Positions 12,097 to 22,480 of a stretch of 58,392 bases of DNA are shown one piece after another (position 1 is the stretch's first letter; each line of letters starts with the position of its first letter). Source of the stretch: Obelidium mucronatum. Its lineage: Eukaryota > Chytridiomycota > Chytridiomycetes > Chytridiales > Chytriomycetaceae. Location of the stretch: positions 1-58,392 of the forward strand of contig JAIVFH010000169.1 in the NCBI GenBank assembly GCA_025765595.1, in the 5' to 3' direction. The translations under genes were made by a program, and so were the position numbers. The notes under the pieces were generated by a model that made no database searches, was not told the DNA's origin, and worked only from the letters and a program-made list of their open reading frames with translations.

Positions 12097-15000
12097 TTAT
12101 TCATCCAAGTCAACAGCAAAACCCCTCCTCATTGGCGGCGTATAATCCCGCTTCAACTTTTCCTCGAATTTCGAAACTGTAAGCATCTCCTTGATCCGCG
12201 AACGAAGTTGCTCTCGCCTCCATTCCCGACATTGCTCCTCCTTCAACTCTGCAACAATCGCGCGCCATTTACGGAGATATCTACGCGGCATGAGTTTTTC
12301 TGCTAGGAGCACCGCTTTCCGCTCCTTTTCTCGTTCGTTTTGAAGTCGTGTGAATACGGATTCTTTGGCTTTTTGGATCCACTTTGCGAATACTGAGTGA
12401 CTGGTCTGATTTATGTAATAAGATTGCGCAAGGCTCTCTTTCGATTTCTCGGTTTTGTATTTCTACAAACTTTTTTAGCTGCTTGACAATACAACACGTC
12501 CCTGAAAACCATACCTGACTAAACTCTTTCCAAACCCGACAGACCAAGTTCTTTTCATACACAAGGCTCGCTTGCAGCTCCACTTGTTCCCGTTTATCTT
12601 GCAGCTTCCGTCGCCATTTGAGTACGCTTGGTAAACAGTCCCATTTCTGTCGGAAAGCGAGGGCGAGTGCTTCATCGTGTCGATGACACGCCACATTGAT
12701 TTTCAATGGAGTCAGTCCTTTGCGCTTGAGTAGGGTTTTATGGTAATGTGAAATGGCTTTGGCTAGATTTTGAGCGCGTTTTTCTTTTTCCTTTTCCTTC
12801 TCTTCTTCAGCCTATGGTGACGTTAAAACCATTGAAGCCCACGAAAAAAAAAGATGAAAACCTTACCATTTTGCGGAGTCGTCGCTCTTCCATTTTCAAC
12901 TCAATATACCTCCTTTTTTCGGTCTCTTCACGTTCGATTCGTTCTCGTTCTTCTTGATCCTTCTTGGCCTAAATCATAAGTATTTCGTTCAATGTACAGC
13001 CTTATACAAAATAAAGACCAAAGATGGAAAAAAAAAACTATCAATACTTGAATCTCTTGTTCTCGTTCCCTTTTTTTCTGTTCAACCGCGTTCCTTCGTT
13101 CAATGCGTTCTGCTTCACGTTTTTTCATTTGTTGGAGAATGTCTGGGTTTTTAAGGCTCTTGATGATTGCTGCCGGTTTTGGTTTAGTTGGCGCATGACT
13201 GGTTGAGTTGATATTGATTGGTTCTGCTGCCGCGGCGGCTGCGGCGGCGGTGATTGGAGATGGGGCTGGAATGATGATCGTAAATGGAGGTTGTTGTTTT
13301 GCAACACTGTCTATTTGTCGGAGTTTTCCCTTCCGTACTTTAATGGTTGTAGACTTTGACGTATGAGGGCATGTATCTCGCAAAAACCTTTCTGCTCCAC
13401 AGATATCGGCCACATTGCAAAAAGGAATAGTATGCGAAGATGAAATATTTTGCACGATAGTTGCCGGCGGCGGTGGAGGCGGCGAAGGAGGCGACAGTGG
13501 AGACAAGGGACGCCTTCTCGCATTCTCAACCTGCTCCTCCATCGCCTTCAAAAAATCCTGCACCTTTTTCGACCGCTCCTGATGCCTCCTTTGTAACTTT
13601 TTGTTTTCCATCTCAATCTTGTGCCACGCATGCCATGCGAGGTATACTTTCGAAAGCGTTGTTAAACGGTAATGGCGATCGGCTTTGGTTTGGTTTTCGT
13701 GGGCTTTTTTCAGGTCTCTTGTGAGGGCTTCGGAATGCCTTGCCCAAAAAAAATTTAATTTTTTTAGACCCCATTTGGGTTTTTTTTGTCTCTCGGTTTT
13801 TACCTGACTCCTTCTCTTCTCTTCTTCGTCGTAACCCATTTGACCCATGCTCGGTTTTTCAGTTTCCAGTTTCCAAGAACCTGACAAAAAAAAACAATAT
13901 TTCATCATCGCGTATTGGTCGGGAATCTCTTACCAAAACACTGTTTAAACTCATTTTCTGACGCAAAGTATGGTCACGCCAGGCAGAGAATAAAGGCTAC
14001 CGAAAAAAAAACAGTTTCTGTGAGTTGGCAGAACAACGTTGCCCTTTTTTGTCTTGGTACCAACACTGATTGTCTTCAAACATTTGAGCATGAACAATTC
14101 TTCGGCACGAGCCATTCCAATGGTTCGCTTGCGTTCGCGTTCCTCGTTGGCTCGACGGAGTTGCTCGCGTTCATATCTTGCCAGATCTTCCAACCTTTGA
14201 TTATAAAATAAAAAACATGTTAGCTAAACTATAAGAAAAAAAAGAGAAAGAGAGGAAAAACCTTTGTTGTTCTTTTTTGGCTTCCATGGCTTTCTCCTGC
14301 TCTTGCTGTGCTTTGGATCTGGCCTCTTTCAGGACTTCTTCAAGCTCCGCTTTTGCGCTGGTCAGAGATACTTCAGCCTCCCATTTATTTACAATCGCCA
14401 GCCGTTTTTCATCTTTTCCTTGTTTATGAATCATTATATTCTTTTGGTTGACTACTGCCCCTGCTGCGGCACGTTGAAAATCCGCCATTTCTCGACGATG
14501 TTTTGCGAGGGATTGTCTTATCGATGTCGATATTCTAGATGATGTGGTCGTTGTATTCTCAGAGGGCTTCTTTACTACACATATTGAAGTCGGCTTTGCC
14601 GTTGGTTTTGGAGCAGGAGTCTTGAGAGAGACACGTTAGCTTTACAACATAAACACAGAAGCTGGTTAGCAAACCTGTTCAATCCCAACTACTTCATGCA
14701 GGATCCGGCGAATCTCGTGTGCATCAATACTAGACCTATCATCTTGGTCATCACGATCGCCAGCCTTAGAAGTGCATTGATGCTTGACTCGAAAAGATAC
14801 ATCGTTCTCGATAGGAACTGGGTCGTTTTCAATCCACTGTCGAAGAAGGTTGCGCGCTAAAAAAACAAAAGAATAAATAAAAAGATGAAGAAGTAAATAA
14901 ATCAAAAGACACAACAAGCGACTTTTGTGCAAGAAAAAAAATAGCATTCATGCTTATACCTTCGATCATGACTTCATCCGAGTTGTCAACAACCAAATTC

Positions 15001-15296
15001 TGAAACGCGACAGAATCCAACCTAGACTCTCTCGATCGCGTTCGATTCATACAAAAATCCTCATCATCTTCTTCACTCTCCGCGCATGCTTCTGATGCGT
15101 TTCCTTGCTGTCCACTATCCTCGTAAATTTGAGAGTATTTCGCATTATTGTAGTAACGCGATGCTGAAAACAAGGGGCGACCCGTCACACTGGAGTTGGC
15201 AGTTGTATGCAGCGGCTGTTCCAAGCGAAGGCGTTCCAGAAGAGATTCTGTCGTTGTGTTTTCGAGATCCTCTTTTTCGAGTGTTGGATGCCTCAT
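12097..15296 (-). CDS. Long coiled-coil protein with Sfi1/CCDC191-like W repeats
   Basis: A many-exon gene with short introns, starting at ATG 15296 and ending at 12097. Most exons encode highly charged Glu/Arg/Lys helices such as ARYEREQLRRANEERERKR (about 14110-14190). The helices are punctuated by short aromatic repeats of the pattern leu-x2-F/W-x2-W: LFSAWRDHTLRQK (about 13960), KVYLAWHAWHKIEMENK (about 13630), RYLRKWRAIVAEL (about 12260). Such repeats occur in Sfi1 and in the ciliary/centrosomal protein CCDC191. A zoosporic fungus keeps a flagellum and centrioles, so a basal-body or centrosome role is plausible. Poly-Ala and Pro-rich linkers lie around 13230-13480. Exon borders are approximate; the specific orthology to CCDC191 is tentative, while the coiled-coil nature is clear. 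Confidence 0.65.
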
Positions 15297-15523
15297 GGAC
15301 GCGTGCGCAGGTGGTATTGATTCTTATTTTATTCAGAAGAATTGTCTTTTTATTAAAATGGGCTGTAGAAGAGACTCTATGCAATCAAGTATGCTAAACT
15401 TACAGAGTCAATCAAGGCTCTACTGAAAGGGACTCAAAAAGCTGGGTGGCGCTGCACAATCTGAAACGTTCAACAAACGCCAAAAAGAACATATAAAAAA
15501 ATTAAAAAAACAACAACAACAGG

Positions 15524-17338
15524 ATGGGATTCATTGGAAAACTGATGACGAAAGTGGCAGACAAGCTGAAGGAAAAGCTTGAGGGCGAAGAGGAGGAGGA
15601 AGTCGGTGAAGAAGAATGTGAAGAGGACGAGGAGGAGGAGGATTGTGAAGAAGAGGAAGCTGAAGAGGAATACGGTTTGTATTATTAATTACGCTGGTTA
15701 ATATTTATTCTCCTTTGTTTTACGCAGAAGAAGAAGACGAGGAAGCGGAAGAGGAAGGTATTCTGGCTGCGAATTGTTCAAAAACCGATGAAATCTGATC
15801 ATGTTTTCCGCAAACAGAATACGAGGAAGAAGAATACGAGGAGGAGGAAGAAGAAGAAGAGTATGAGGAAGAAGCCGAGGATTGTGAGGACAAAGAGTCC
15901 GCTGTCGTGGTGAGAATATGACTCTTCTATATTTGGAACAACAATGACTGAACACCCACTTTGGTGTCCAGTTACCCAAAGGATGGACTCAACAGTACAG
16001 CAATCAATACAACTGCCCATTTTATTGTACGTTTGGGTTTTACTTTTTCCTTGGTTTGTTTGTTAACTGTTGTTAACTTGTTCAATTCAAAGGCAACACG
16101 AAAACAGGGGAGACTCAAGTAAGAAAAGCTTTATTTCTTTTTAAATTCAATTCAAATACTAATAAAAGTTGTCTGTCGGTTTTTCACAGTGGCATGCGCC
16201 TGGAACGATTCCTGCAAAAACCAGTGGCGCAGTTCAAAGAGATCCCTACCAAGCCCAACACAGTTTCCGTGGAACTGGAAATAAAAAAGCTCTATTGGTC
16301 GGTATTAATTATGAAGGAACGGATAGCGAGCTTTCTGGTTTGTTGTGTGGTTTATCAAGCTTCTCTCCATTTATTCCACTACTCACTGGTATCAATTCAC
16401 AAAGGATGCATCAATGACGCTATAAACCTTAAACAATTCATTGTCGAAAACTATGGATACAATCCGTCGCCTCAAACCATGCTCATGTTGACTGATGACG
16501 CGACCGATCGAAAAAAACAACCAACCCTCAAAAATCTGCTTGCTGGGTTTTACTGGCTCGTGTCCAACACAAAACCAGGCGATGAACTTTTTTTCAGTTA
16601 TTCAGGTCACGGTGGTCAAATTGAAGACGACGATGGAGACCGATCGTCTGGTTTGGATTGTACGTTATGCCCTGCGGACTATGATACAGCTGGACAAATA
16701 CGAAGTGACGATGTACACAAATACCTCGTTGCTGCATTGCCAGAGGGAGTTAAATTGACGGTTATAATGGATTGTTGTCACTCTGGAACAATGATGGAGC
16801 TTCCCTACACGTACAGGCCCGATGCGAACGGTAAAATGAGCCCAGTTGATTTGGTTAAAAAAGGAATCACGATTGTTTCCGGCGCGCAGAAGCTTTTGCA
16901 AGGTGGATTTTCAATGAGCAAGGTGATGTTTTATCTCTGTCATTCTCCCAATTTATTGATGGTGAAAAAAAGCAGATTAACGATGCCAAGAAACTCTTTG
17001 AAGAGGCCAAGGGACTTGCCGCGGCGTTCAACAGTGGCAAAGAAACCACACAGGGAGGATACAAGGAAGAAGCCTTCAATGAAAACTCGGCTGCTCCCAA
17101 AATGGTATTCTGTCTCTCAGGATGCCGCGATGAGCAAACAAGTGCAGATGCAACGTTTGATGGAAAAGCCAGCGGCGCTCTGACGTATGCAATTCTGAAA
17201 TCACTCGAGGCAAATCGAAACTTGTCATACGAAGAGCTGTTGCTGCAATTGCGTGGATTTATGAAGGGCGAGTTTTCTCAGATCCCGCAGCTTTCATGTG
17301 GTGTTCCAGTGGATCCAAAGTCCCCGTTTTCGTTTTAA
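15524..17338 (+). CDS. Type I metacaspase with acidic N-terminus and WW domain
   Basis: Calcium-dependent Arg/Lys-specific cysteine protease. ATG 15524 opens a first exon coding an almost pure Glu/Asp segment interrupted by two small introns (about 15676-15726, 15756-15818). A WW domain follows across three tiny exons (LPKGWTQQYSNQY ... TGETQWHAPG, about 15972-16207). The p20 fold contains KKALLVGINYEGTDSELSG, the catalytic His in FFSYSGHGGQIEDD (about 16590-16630) and the catalytic Cys in VIMDCCHSGTM (about 16765-16795). An intron (about 16339-16403) and another at about 16921-16975 restore the frame. The C-terminal p10-like part ends at 17338. Fungal metacaspases more often carry a Pro/Gln-rich prodomain, so the acidic prodomain plus WW is notable. 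The YR retrotransposon begins only 13 bases after the stop. Confidence 0.9.
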
Positions 17339-17350
17339 TTATTATCTGTT

Positions 17351-17487
17351 CACTTGGGGATTGAAGAAGAAAATATTTATTCCATTATCATTGATAAGCA
17401 ATCCCAAAATACGTGATTAATTGGGAGGCACACTTAGATAACAATTTTCTGGTCCAAAGTCAGGACCATCGGCTCGTTTGGTCAAAG
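17351..17487 (+). repeat. YR element repeat A1 (left end)
   Basis: Starts CACTTGGGGATTGAAG and ends at GGTCAAAG. Repeated at 23814-23950 with one visible base change near the end. Forms the left terminus of the retrotransposon. Confidence 0.9.
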
Positions 17488-17510
17488 TCTCTGCTCACTC
17501 GCCGCTTCGC

Positions 17511-18158
17511 ATGCAACAACACCCACCACCCAATCCCCAGGAACGGCAGGCGGAAGTCCAACCCCCCCCTGGGCCAGTGTGGGACCCTCCGCTGACAGCG
17601 GACAGGGCAATCTTCAATGGCTTCATGCGTCTAGCCCACTTACCAACGCAAGGAGTCCTAGCTGCTTGCCAAGCAGGCGGCATCAACCCACCACCGGTAA
17701 ACGCAAACGTCGCAGTAATGCGACAACACGTTCTGGAGTTCATCCGGGACAACCTGGAACCATTCCCAATGGACTTGGAGCTCGACGGCTACGGTTTCCA
17801 TCTGGTAGACGGCCGACTGACACAGGCAATAAGACCGCCGGCCCCTGCATCGGAAGGAGACGACGACGACAACCACAGGGAAGAAGATCAACCTCAGGTT
17901 ATACATCCAGAAAGTAGCGACCAGTCTGATGGAGATGAAGAGGTCACACAATTGAAGAAGCGTCAAAAAGTAGTTAAAAAGAAGAAGCATTCTGGGAAGA
18001 AGAGCAAGCGGTACCAGTCTTCTTCAGAAAGCGACGACAGTGAGTGCTCCTCCAGCTCGAGCGATGAGGAACCTCATCCTAAAAAGAAGAACAAGGCGTT
18101 AAAGTTGGACATTCTTCAATCGGAATTCAATCGGCAACCAGACAATGAACAGGTATAG
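17511..18158 (+). CDS. YR element ORF1, gag-like disordered protein
   Basis: First ORF of the retrotransposon, starting at ATG 17511 just inside repeat A1. About 215 aa: a Pro/Gln-rich start, a helical middle (DRAIFNGFMRLAHLPTQGVL; VMRQHVLEFIRDNLEPFPMD) and a basic/acidic tail of Lys runs and a Ser/Asp/Glu cluster resembling a casein-kinase-type phosphorylated tail. No zinc knuckle is present in this ORF, so the nucleic-acid-binding gag may be the later 19055 frame. A GTATAG donor overlaps its stop (18151), followed by a TCTAAC branch-like site and a poly(A)-CAG acceptor-like site at 18224-18227, so splicing to downstream sequence is possible but does not obviously extend the protein. Confidence 0.6.
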   Translation: MQQHPPPNPQERQAEVQPPPGPVWDPPLTADRAIFNGFMRLAHLPTQGVLAACQAGGINPPPVNANVAVMRQHVLEFIRDNLEPFPMDLELDGYGFHLVDGRLTQAIRPPAPASEGDDDDNHREEDQPQVIHPESSDQSDGDEEVTQLKKRQKVVKKKKHSGKKSKRYQSSSESDDSECSSSSSDEEPHPKKKNKALKLDILQSEFNRQPDNEQV

Positions 18159-19054
18159 TATTCTAACATTTCCCCTCCCCACTCCTTTCCCCTTCCATTC
18201 TTCAAAAAAAAAAAAAAAAAAAAACAGATGGAATGGGGAAGGAACCAGCAGCGAAAGGGTGTGTAACGCTATTGACGCTGCTGGCATTACGTGGGTTACG
18301 AGGTGGAGTCGATAAGCGGCCAACGACTGTTTACCCTACGTGAGGTAACGACTGTTGATCCCGCCTTGACCGCTGAGTGCTGCACCGATCCAACTCCCTA
18401 TTCCTCAAGAATCAAGTCTGAAATACCAAGCCCACAGTGGGAATCCTCAGCTTTTACTCCCACATCAAGGGGCAAAACGAGGGAGAGCAGGAAGCTGCTC
18501 GACAGCGGCAGGTTTCTGCGCGGAAAAATTGTTGATGCAGAAATAGCGACAGGGATCTGCGCAATTAAAAGGAGGAAGGAAAGCTGGCCTCGGCTCTCGA
18601 TCAGAAACAAATGTCTTAATTTGCGAAGAAAGCAACGATCGGCCCGCGCTAATAAAGAAAGGAGAGCAGAGGCCTGCCCCGAGTATCCGAAAGGTTGAAG
18701 AAGAGAGCATAAATCTGCTCCCAGTCGAAAAAAAAAAAAAAAAAAAAAAAACGTTTGTCAATCGAAAGCAGTATTCTGCTCCGGGTAGTAGATGAAGAGA
18801 GTAGTGCCTGCTCCAGTAGTAGATGTAGAGAGTAGTACCTGCTCCTTATTACACGGGAAAGAGCGGATAGAAAGCAGACGCGGCGACTTGATATGTGAGC
18901 AGAAGGTTCTTCGCCACATATAACAAATAAAGAATGAAAGCGGACTTCATTAACAACATTCATCGACCTACCTCACCCTCTTCTCCTTCGAAATCCCTCC
19001 CTTGTCGGTTCCCAGTAAGAAGCTAAAAAAAAAAAAAAAAAAAACCGACAGGCG
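18159..19054 (+). other. Inter-ORF region of YR element with three poly(A) tracts
   Basis: About 900 bases with no convincing domain. It contains A tracts at 18204-18224, 18728-18751 and 19025-19044, plus an imperfect repeat of GTAGATG-AGAGAGTAGTGCCTGCTCC units around 18780-18845. A 135-codon open frame (18291-18698) is Arg/Lys/Ser-rich and may be a decayed piece of gag. A GTAAGA...GACAG pair (about 19014-19050) could be a mini-intron enclosing the third A tract. Confidence 0.5.
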
Positions 19055-19804
19055 TTGAACTACCTGGCGATTGGCAGAGGAATCCTAAACCACGCACGTG
19101 ATGCAGTTAGAGACACAAAGAACCAGAAATGGGATTTCTCTAACGTCTTCTTGGATGACAATCTGGGACGGGTGAAAGAGCTTTTCAGGAATGCCAATAT
19201 AGCCATTAATACGATGTCATCAAAATCGGCAAAGTCCATTATGAACGGAAGGGACGAGAGAAAGGTCTCCGCCAAACGCCTGGATACGGCAAAGCGCAAT
19301 ATGGACACGATTCAAAAAGCATTCGCGGCACCTCAACTTCAAAGCTGGACTGGACTTGATGCGGCATCCTGGTTCTTGGACAACATACTCCTAGCGTCAA
19401 ACCACTCTACAAATGATAAAGTACTCAAATCGATGACGTCCTACACGAAAACCATAGTATCTGTTCAGAAATTGGCGGACATTAGATCGGGACCACGCCA
19501 ATTCAAAAGACCCGTCATCGAAGGACAACAGCGCAGAGTCAGATGTAACCACTGCGACAAGCTGGGCCACATAGCAGCAAATTGCTTCGCTACGTGTGGT
19601 GCATCCAGCTGTCAAAAATCGCAATGTAGAAACAAATATCGCAGTCAGCGGGATTACTCTAAAAAGGAGGACTACAAACGCGATGACTACAAACGGGATG
19701 ACCGCGACCGCGACCGCGATTTTCTTAGACGCGAAAACACGCGTTTTAATCCACGGGTGCGAATTAGAAGCCCGCCGATGGAGCGTAGTATGAATGATAA
19801 GTAA
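19055..19804 (+). CDS. YR element gag with CCHC zinc knuckle
   Basis: About 250 aa without an obvious ATG at its 5' end; the frame is open back through the preceding A tract, so translation or splicing from upstream is likely. The N-terminal two thirds are helical capsid-like sequence (SSKSAKSIMNGRDERKVSAK; LDAASWFLDNILLASN). A zinc knuckle C-x2-C-x4-H-x4-C (CNHCDKLGHIAANC, about 19548-19590) is followed by further cysteines and an Arg/Asp-rich tail with RDRDRD repeats. This composition is that of a retroelement nucleocapsid that binds the element RNA. It precedes the RT frame by about 235 bases that hold three more A tracts. Confidence 0.8.
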   Translation: MNYLAIGRGILNHARDAVRDTKNQKWDFSNVFLDDNLGRVKELFRNANIAINTMSSKSAKSIMNGRDERKVSAKRLDTAKRNMDTIQKAFAAPQLQSWTGLDAASWFLDNILLASNHSTNDKVLKSMTSYTKTIVSVQKLADIRSGPRQFKRPVIEGQQRRVRCNHCDKLGHIAANCFATCGASSCQKSQCRNKYRSQRDYSKKEDYKRDDYKRDDRDRDRDFLRRENTRFNPRVRIRSPPMERSMNDK

Positions 19805-19819
19805 CCGCCGATATCTCGT

Positions 19820-19822
<3 letters not shown>

Positions 19823-19854
<32 letters not shown>

Positions 19855-20010
19855 GGAACCTCATATTCAGTATTATCCCTAGACCCCATACAAAAAAAAA
19901 AAAAAAAAAAAAAAAGGGGAAAACCAGTTTCTTATAGACCCCAGATTTTATTTAGCAGTACCAAAATAAACTTGCATACAATGCAAAAAAAAAAAAAAAA
20001 AAAAAAAAAA
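19823..20010 (+). repeat. Cluster of three long poly(A) tracts between gag and RT
   Basis: Uninterrupted A runs at 19823-19851 (29), 19892-19915 (24) and 19985-20010 (26). They are separated by short segments that both contain AGACCCC, so the unit 'A-run, GGGG, ... AGACCCC' is itself repeated. The RT ORF begins 30 bases after the last run. Confidence 0.9.
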
Positions 20011-20039
20011 TTATTATAATAATAATACTTGTTCCAACA

Positions 20040-22247
20040 ATGCCACGACCCAAAAAAGCCAAACGGGCGAAGCGACGTTGGGAAGAGTTCGACGCAGAAA
20101 GCCACGTGCCACGTTCATGGTGTACAATGACAGGTGTAGCGTCTGACAGAAAAAACAAAGATATGGAGGATCTGTTAAGGAACCTTCTGGATGACACAAT
20201 AGACCCAAATATTGACGACATAGTTATTCAGAATCCTGAAGAATTTGTCAGCGGTGGTGTCAATACGCGCTCAGAAGAAAAGCGTTTATTCTGGGAAAGG
20301 ATTCTGATGGCATCCACCACAAAGCAAGCAACTCTTCTTCGTAGATGGCTGGAGCATGGCCCAACAGTGGAGGAATTTGCAAACACATACCACAACGGTA
20401 CAAAATTGCCACCGAGAACCCATTTAAAAAACGGAATATTGGATCTCCCTCTGCAAAATTTCGCAAGAAAGAAATTAAAAGAAGAAATAAACCAAGGGAT
20501 CCGAATTCAAATAGGAGAGCGCTCAAAAATAACGGAAGAAGATATGCCACACATTATATCGCCAACAGGAGTGGTGAACGATCAATCGAAAATGCGAAAA
20601 TACGACAACTGCACATTTCTAAACCAATGGTGTAAACCACCACAATTCCACCTACCATACATTCAACAGCTTACATCTTGGGTATCAAAGTTTTTCACGG
20701 TCATCGACTTCAAATCGTGTTTTATGAATATTCTAATTCACCCGGAGTCGCGGAAATTCTTCGGAACACAGGGTAAGCTACCGGGAGACGACAAGGAATA
20801 CATCTTTGTGGCAACGACCCTAGTATTCAGATGGAACTGTTCACCGTACATAGAGCAGACAATCGTTGAGGCAATAGTGCGATACATCAGAATGTGCCAA
20901 ATTGAAATATGCACATTCTACGATGACTCAGCGTGTGGGGAGATTCAGGACTCCCCGCTCCCCAAAACGCTTCAAAAAGCTCACAGGGACGCAAAGCGTG
21001 CAGTTGCCATAGTAATCATAGTATTCGCAAAGACAGGTTTCTTTATCGCCCTTTCAAAGGGCTGCTTTATTCCAAACACTTCGATCACATATCTGGGAGC
21101 AATTATTGATTTCGAAGAGGGATCCTTCCGCATACACCCGGACAAGCAAGAAAAATTCCTAAAACTAGCAAATTGGATATTACTACAAATAAGAACAAAT
21201 ACAAAATTCAATGTAGACATACTGGAATCATTTACTGGCAAATGCAACTATTTTTGTTTCTGCATTCAAGGAGGACATGCAATCCTACGCTCATCATACC
21301 TCAAAATCGCGGAAGCAAAAGGGCAGAAAACAAGAGGATCGCCTCCGGTTTTAATTGTCATGGGTGACGAAGCAGCCTCAGATATAATCGAATGGATATC
21401 TATTATGTCAGAATACGAAGTGAAATCATTCTGGATACAACCAAACCACAAAGTTCTCACCTTCACGCAAACTTCGGACGCAAACCAAAACCGATGGGGA
21501 GCTGCGCTGCTACAAACACCATTAAGTTCATTGCTGCCAGGAGTGGTGTGGAAAGCAGGAGCGGAATTTAACGATTCGGAACACAGCAAAAACATTGGAG
21601 TAAAAGAAGCAATAGCTCTAAGAAGAGGGCTTGAGCTAAGCATCAAAAACATTAAAAACATAACAATAGATATCCAGATTGATCACAAGGAATTATGGGA
21701 AGAGGTGAAAGATTTTGCAGACAAACCTATCTTCGACCTTGGATGTGACAACATGGGAGTTTACTTAGCAGCTTTAAAAGGTTCCTCAAGAAACATCGAC
21801 GTGAACAAAGAACTCAAAGACATGTTTGCTATAGCAAGAAGAAACAACGTCAGGTTGCAATTTTTTTGGCTGGATACAAAAGCCAATCACGTCTCAGACG
21901 CAATTACAAGAGAAGCTGAAGAAAACGATTTTGTTCTGTCACAATACCTATTCGACATAGTAAACACGCGTTTCGGCCCTTTCACAGTAGACGCAATGGC
22001 TTCAAACCATAATTCAAAATGCAAGACTTTTTTCAGCAGATATGATTGCCCCGGATCTTCTTTCACAAATGTATTGGCATGGGTAGCTTCAGAGCAGGAA
22101 CAAAACAACGACAATTTCTACGTCTATCCGCCATTTTCAATGGCGCGCATAGTCCTGCAACATATGCAAAATCAAAAGGTCAACTTCACGATAGTTGCTG
22201 CCAAACAACTACGAAAATTACGGTCTGGCGGCAAAGGCGATGGCTAA
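20040..22247 (+). CDS. YR element reverse transcriptase / RNase H (DIRS-type)
   Basis: 735 aa from ATG 20040. RT motifs: FTVIDFKSCFMNILIHPESR (palm Asp), WNCSPYIEQ, the catalytic box TFYDDSACG (FYDD in place of the usual YxDD) and ITYLGAIIDFEEGSFRI. RNase H follows, opening at FTQTSDANQNRWGAALL and with later acidic positions around LGCDNMGVYLAALKG and WLDTKANHVSDAITRE. The C-terminal block FGPFTVDAMASNH ... FYVYPPFSMARIVL matches the conserved post-RNase H region of DIRS-group elements. Full length with no internal stop, so this ORF looks intact. It would copy the element RNA in a cycle ending with recombinase-mediated insertion of circular DNA. Confidence 0.92.
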   Translation: MPRPKKAKRAKRRWEEFDAESHVPRSWCTMTGVASDRKNKDMEDLLRNLLDDTIDPNIDDIVIQNPEEFVSGGVNTRSEEKRLFWERILMASTTKQATLLRRWLEHGPTVEEFANTYHNGTKLPPRTHLKNGILDLPLQNFARKKLKEEINQGIRIQIGERSKITEEDMPHIISPTGVVNDQSKMRKYDNCTFLNQWCKPPQFHLPYIQQLTSWVSKFFTVIDFKSCFMNILIHPESRKFFGTQGKLPGDDKEYIFVATTLVFRWNCSPYIEQTIVEAIVRYIRMCQIEICTFYDDSACGEIQDSPLPKTLQKAHRDAKRAVAIVIIVFAKTGFFIALSKGCFIPNTSITYLGAIIDFEEGSFRIHPDKQEKFLKLANWILLQIRTNTKFNVDILESFTGKCNYFCFCIQGGHAILRSSYLKIAEAKGQKTRGSPPVLIVMGDEAASDIIEWISIMSEYEVKSFWIQPNHKVLTFTQTSDANQNRWGAALLQTPLSSLLPGVVWKAGAEFNDSEHSKNIGVKEAIALRRGLELSIKNIKNITIDIQIDHKELWEEVKDFADKPIFDLGCDNMGVYLAALKGSSRNIDVNKELKDMFAIARRNNVRLQFFWLDTKANHVSDAITREAEENDFVLSQYLFDIVNTRFGPFTVDAMASNHNSKCKTFFSRYDCPGSSFTNVLAWVASEQEQNNDNFYVYPPFSMARIVLQHMQNQKVNFTIVAAKQLRKLRSGGKGDG

Positions 22248-22414
22248 AGAATCATTTGTCCTAGTAAGCAGCGACTCAAAAGAAGCAAAGACGGCAGTCA
22301 TGTCATATAACAACGTTCCGAAAAACATTGAATGTGGATTTGATAGCATATCGATTCGATAAAATGCAGTAAAGGATAAAGCAGTTTAATTTTATGTGGA
22401 CAATGAACACAATG

Positions 22415-22448
<34 letters not shown>
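22415..22448 (+). repeat. 34-base poly(A) tract before the recombinase ORF
   Basis: Uninterrupted run of 34 A, the longest in the window, lying 32 bases before the recombinase ATG at 22481. It is open in the recombinase frame. Confidence 0.95.
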
Positions 22449-22450
<2 letters not shown>

Positions 22451-22480
22451 ATATACATCACCATAAACCCGAAAGCAAAT

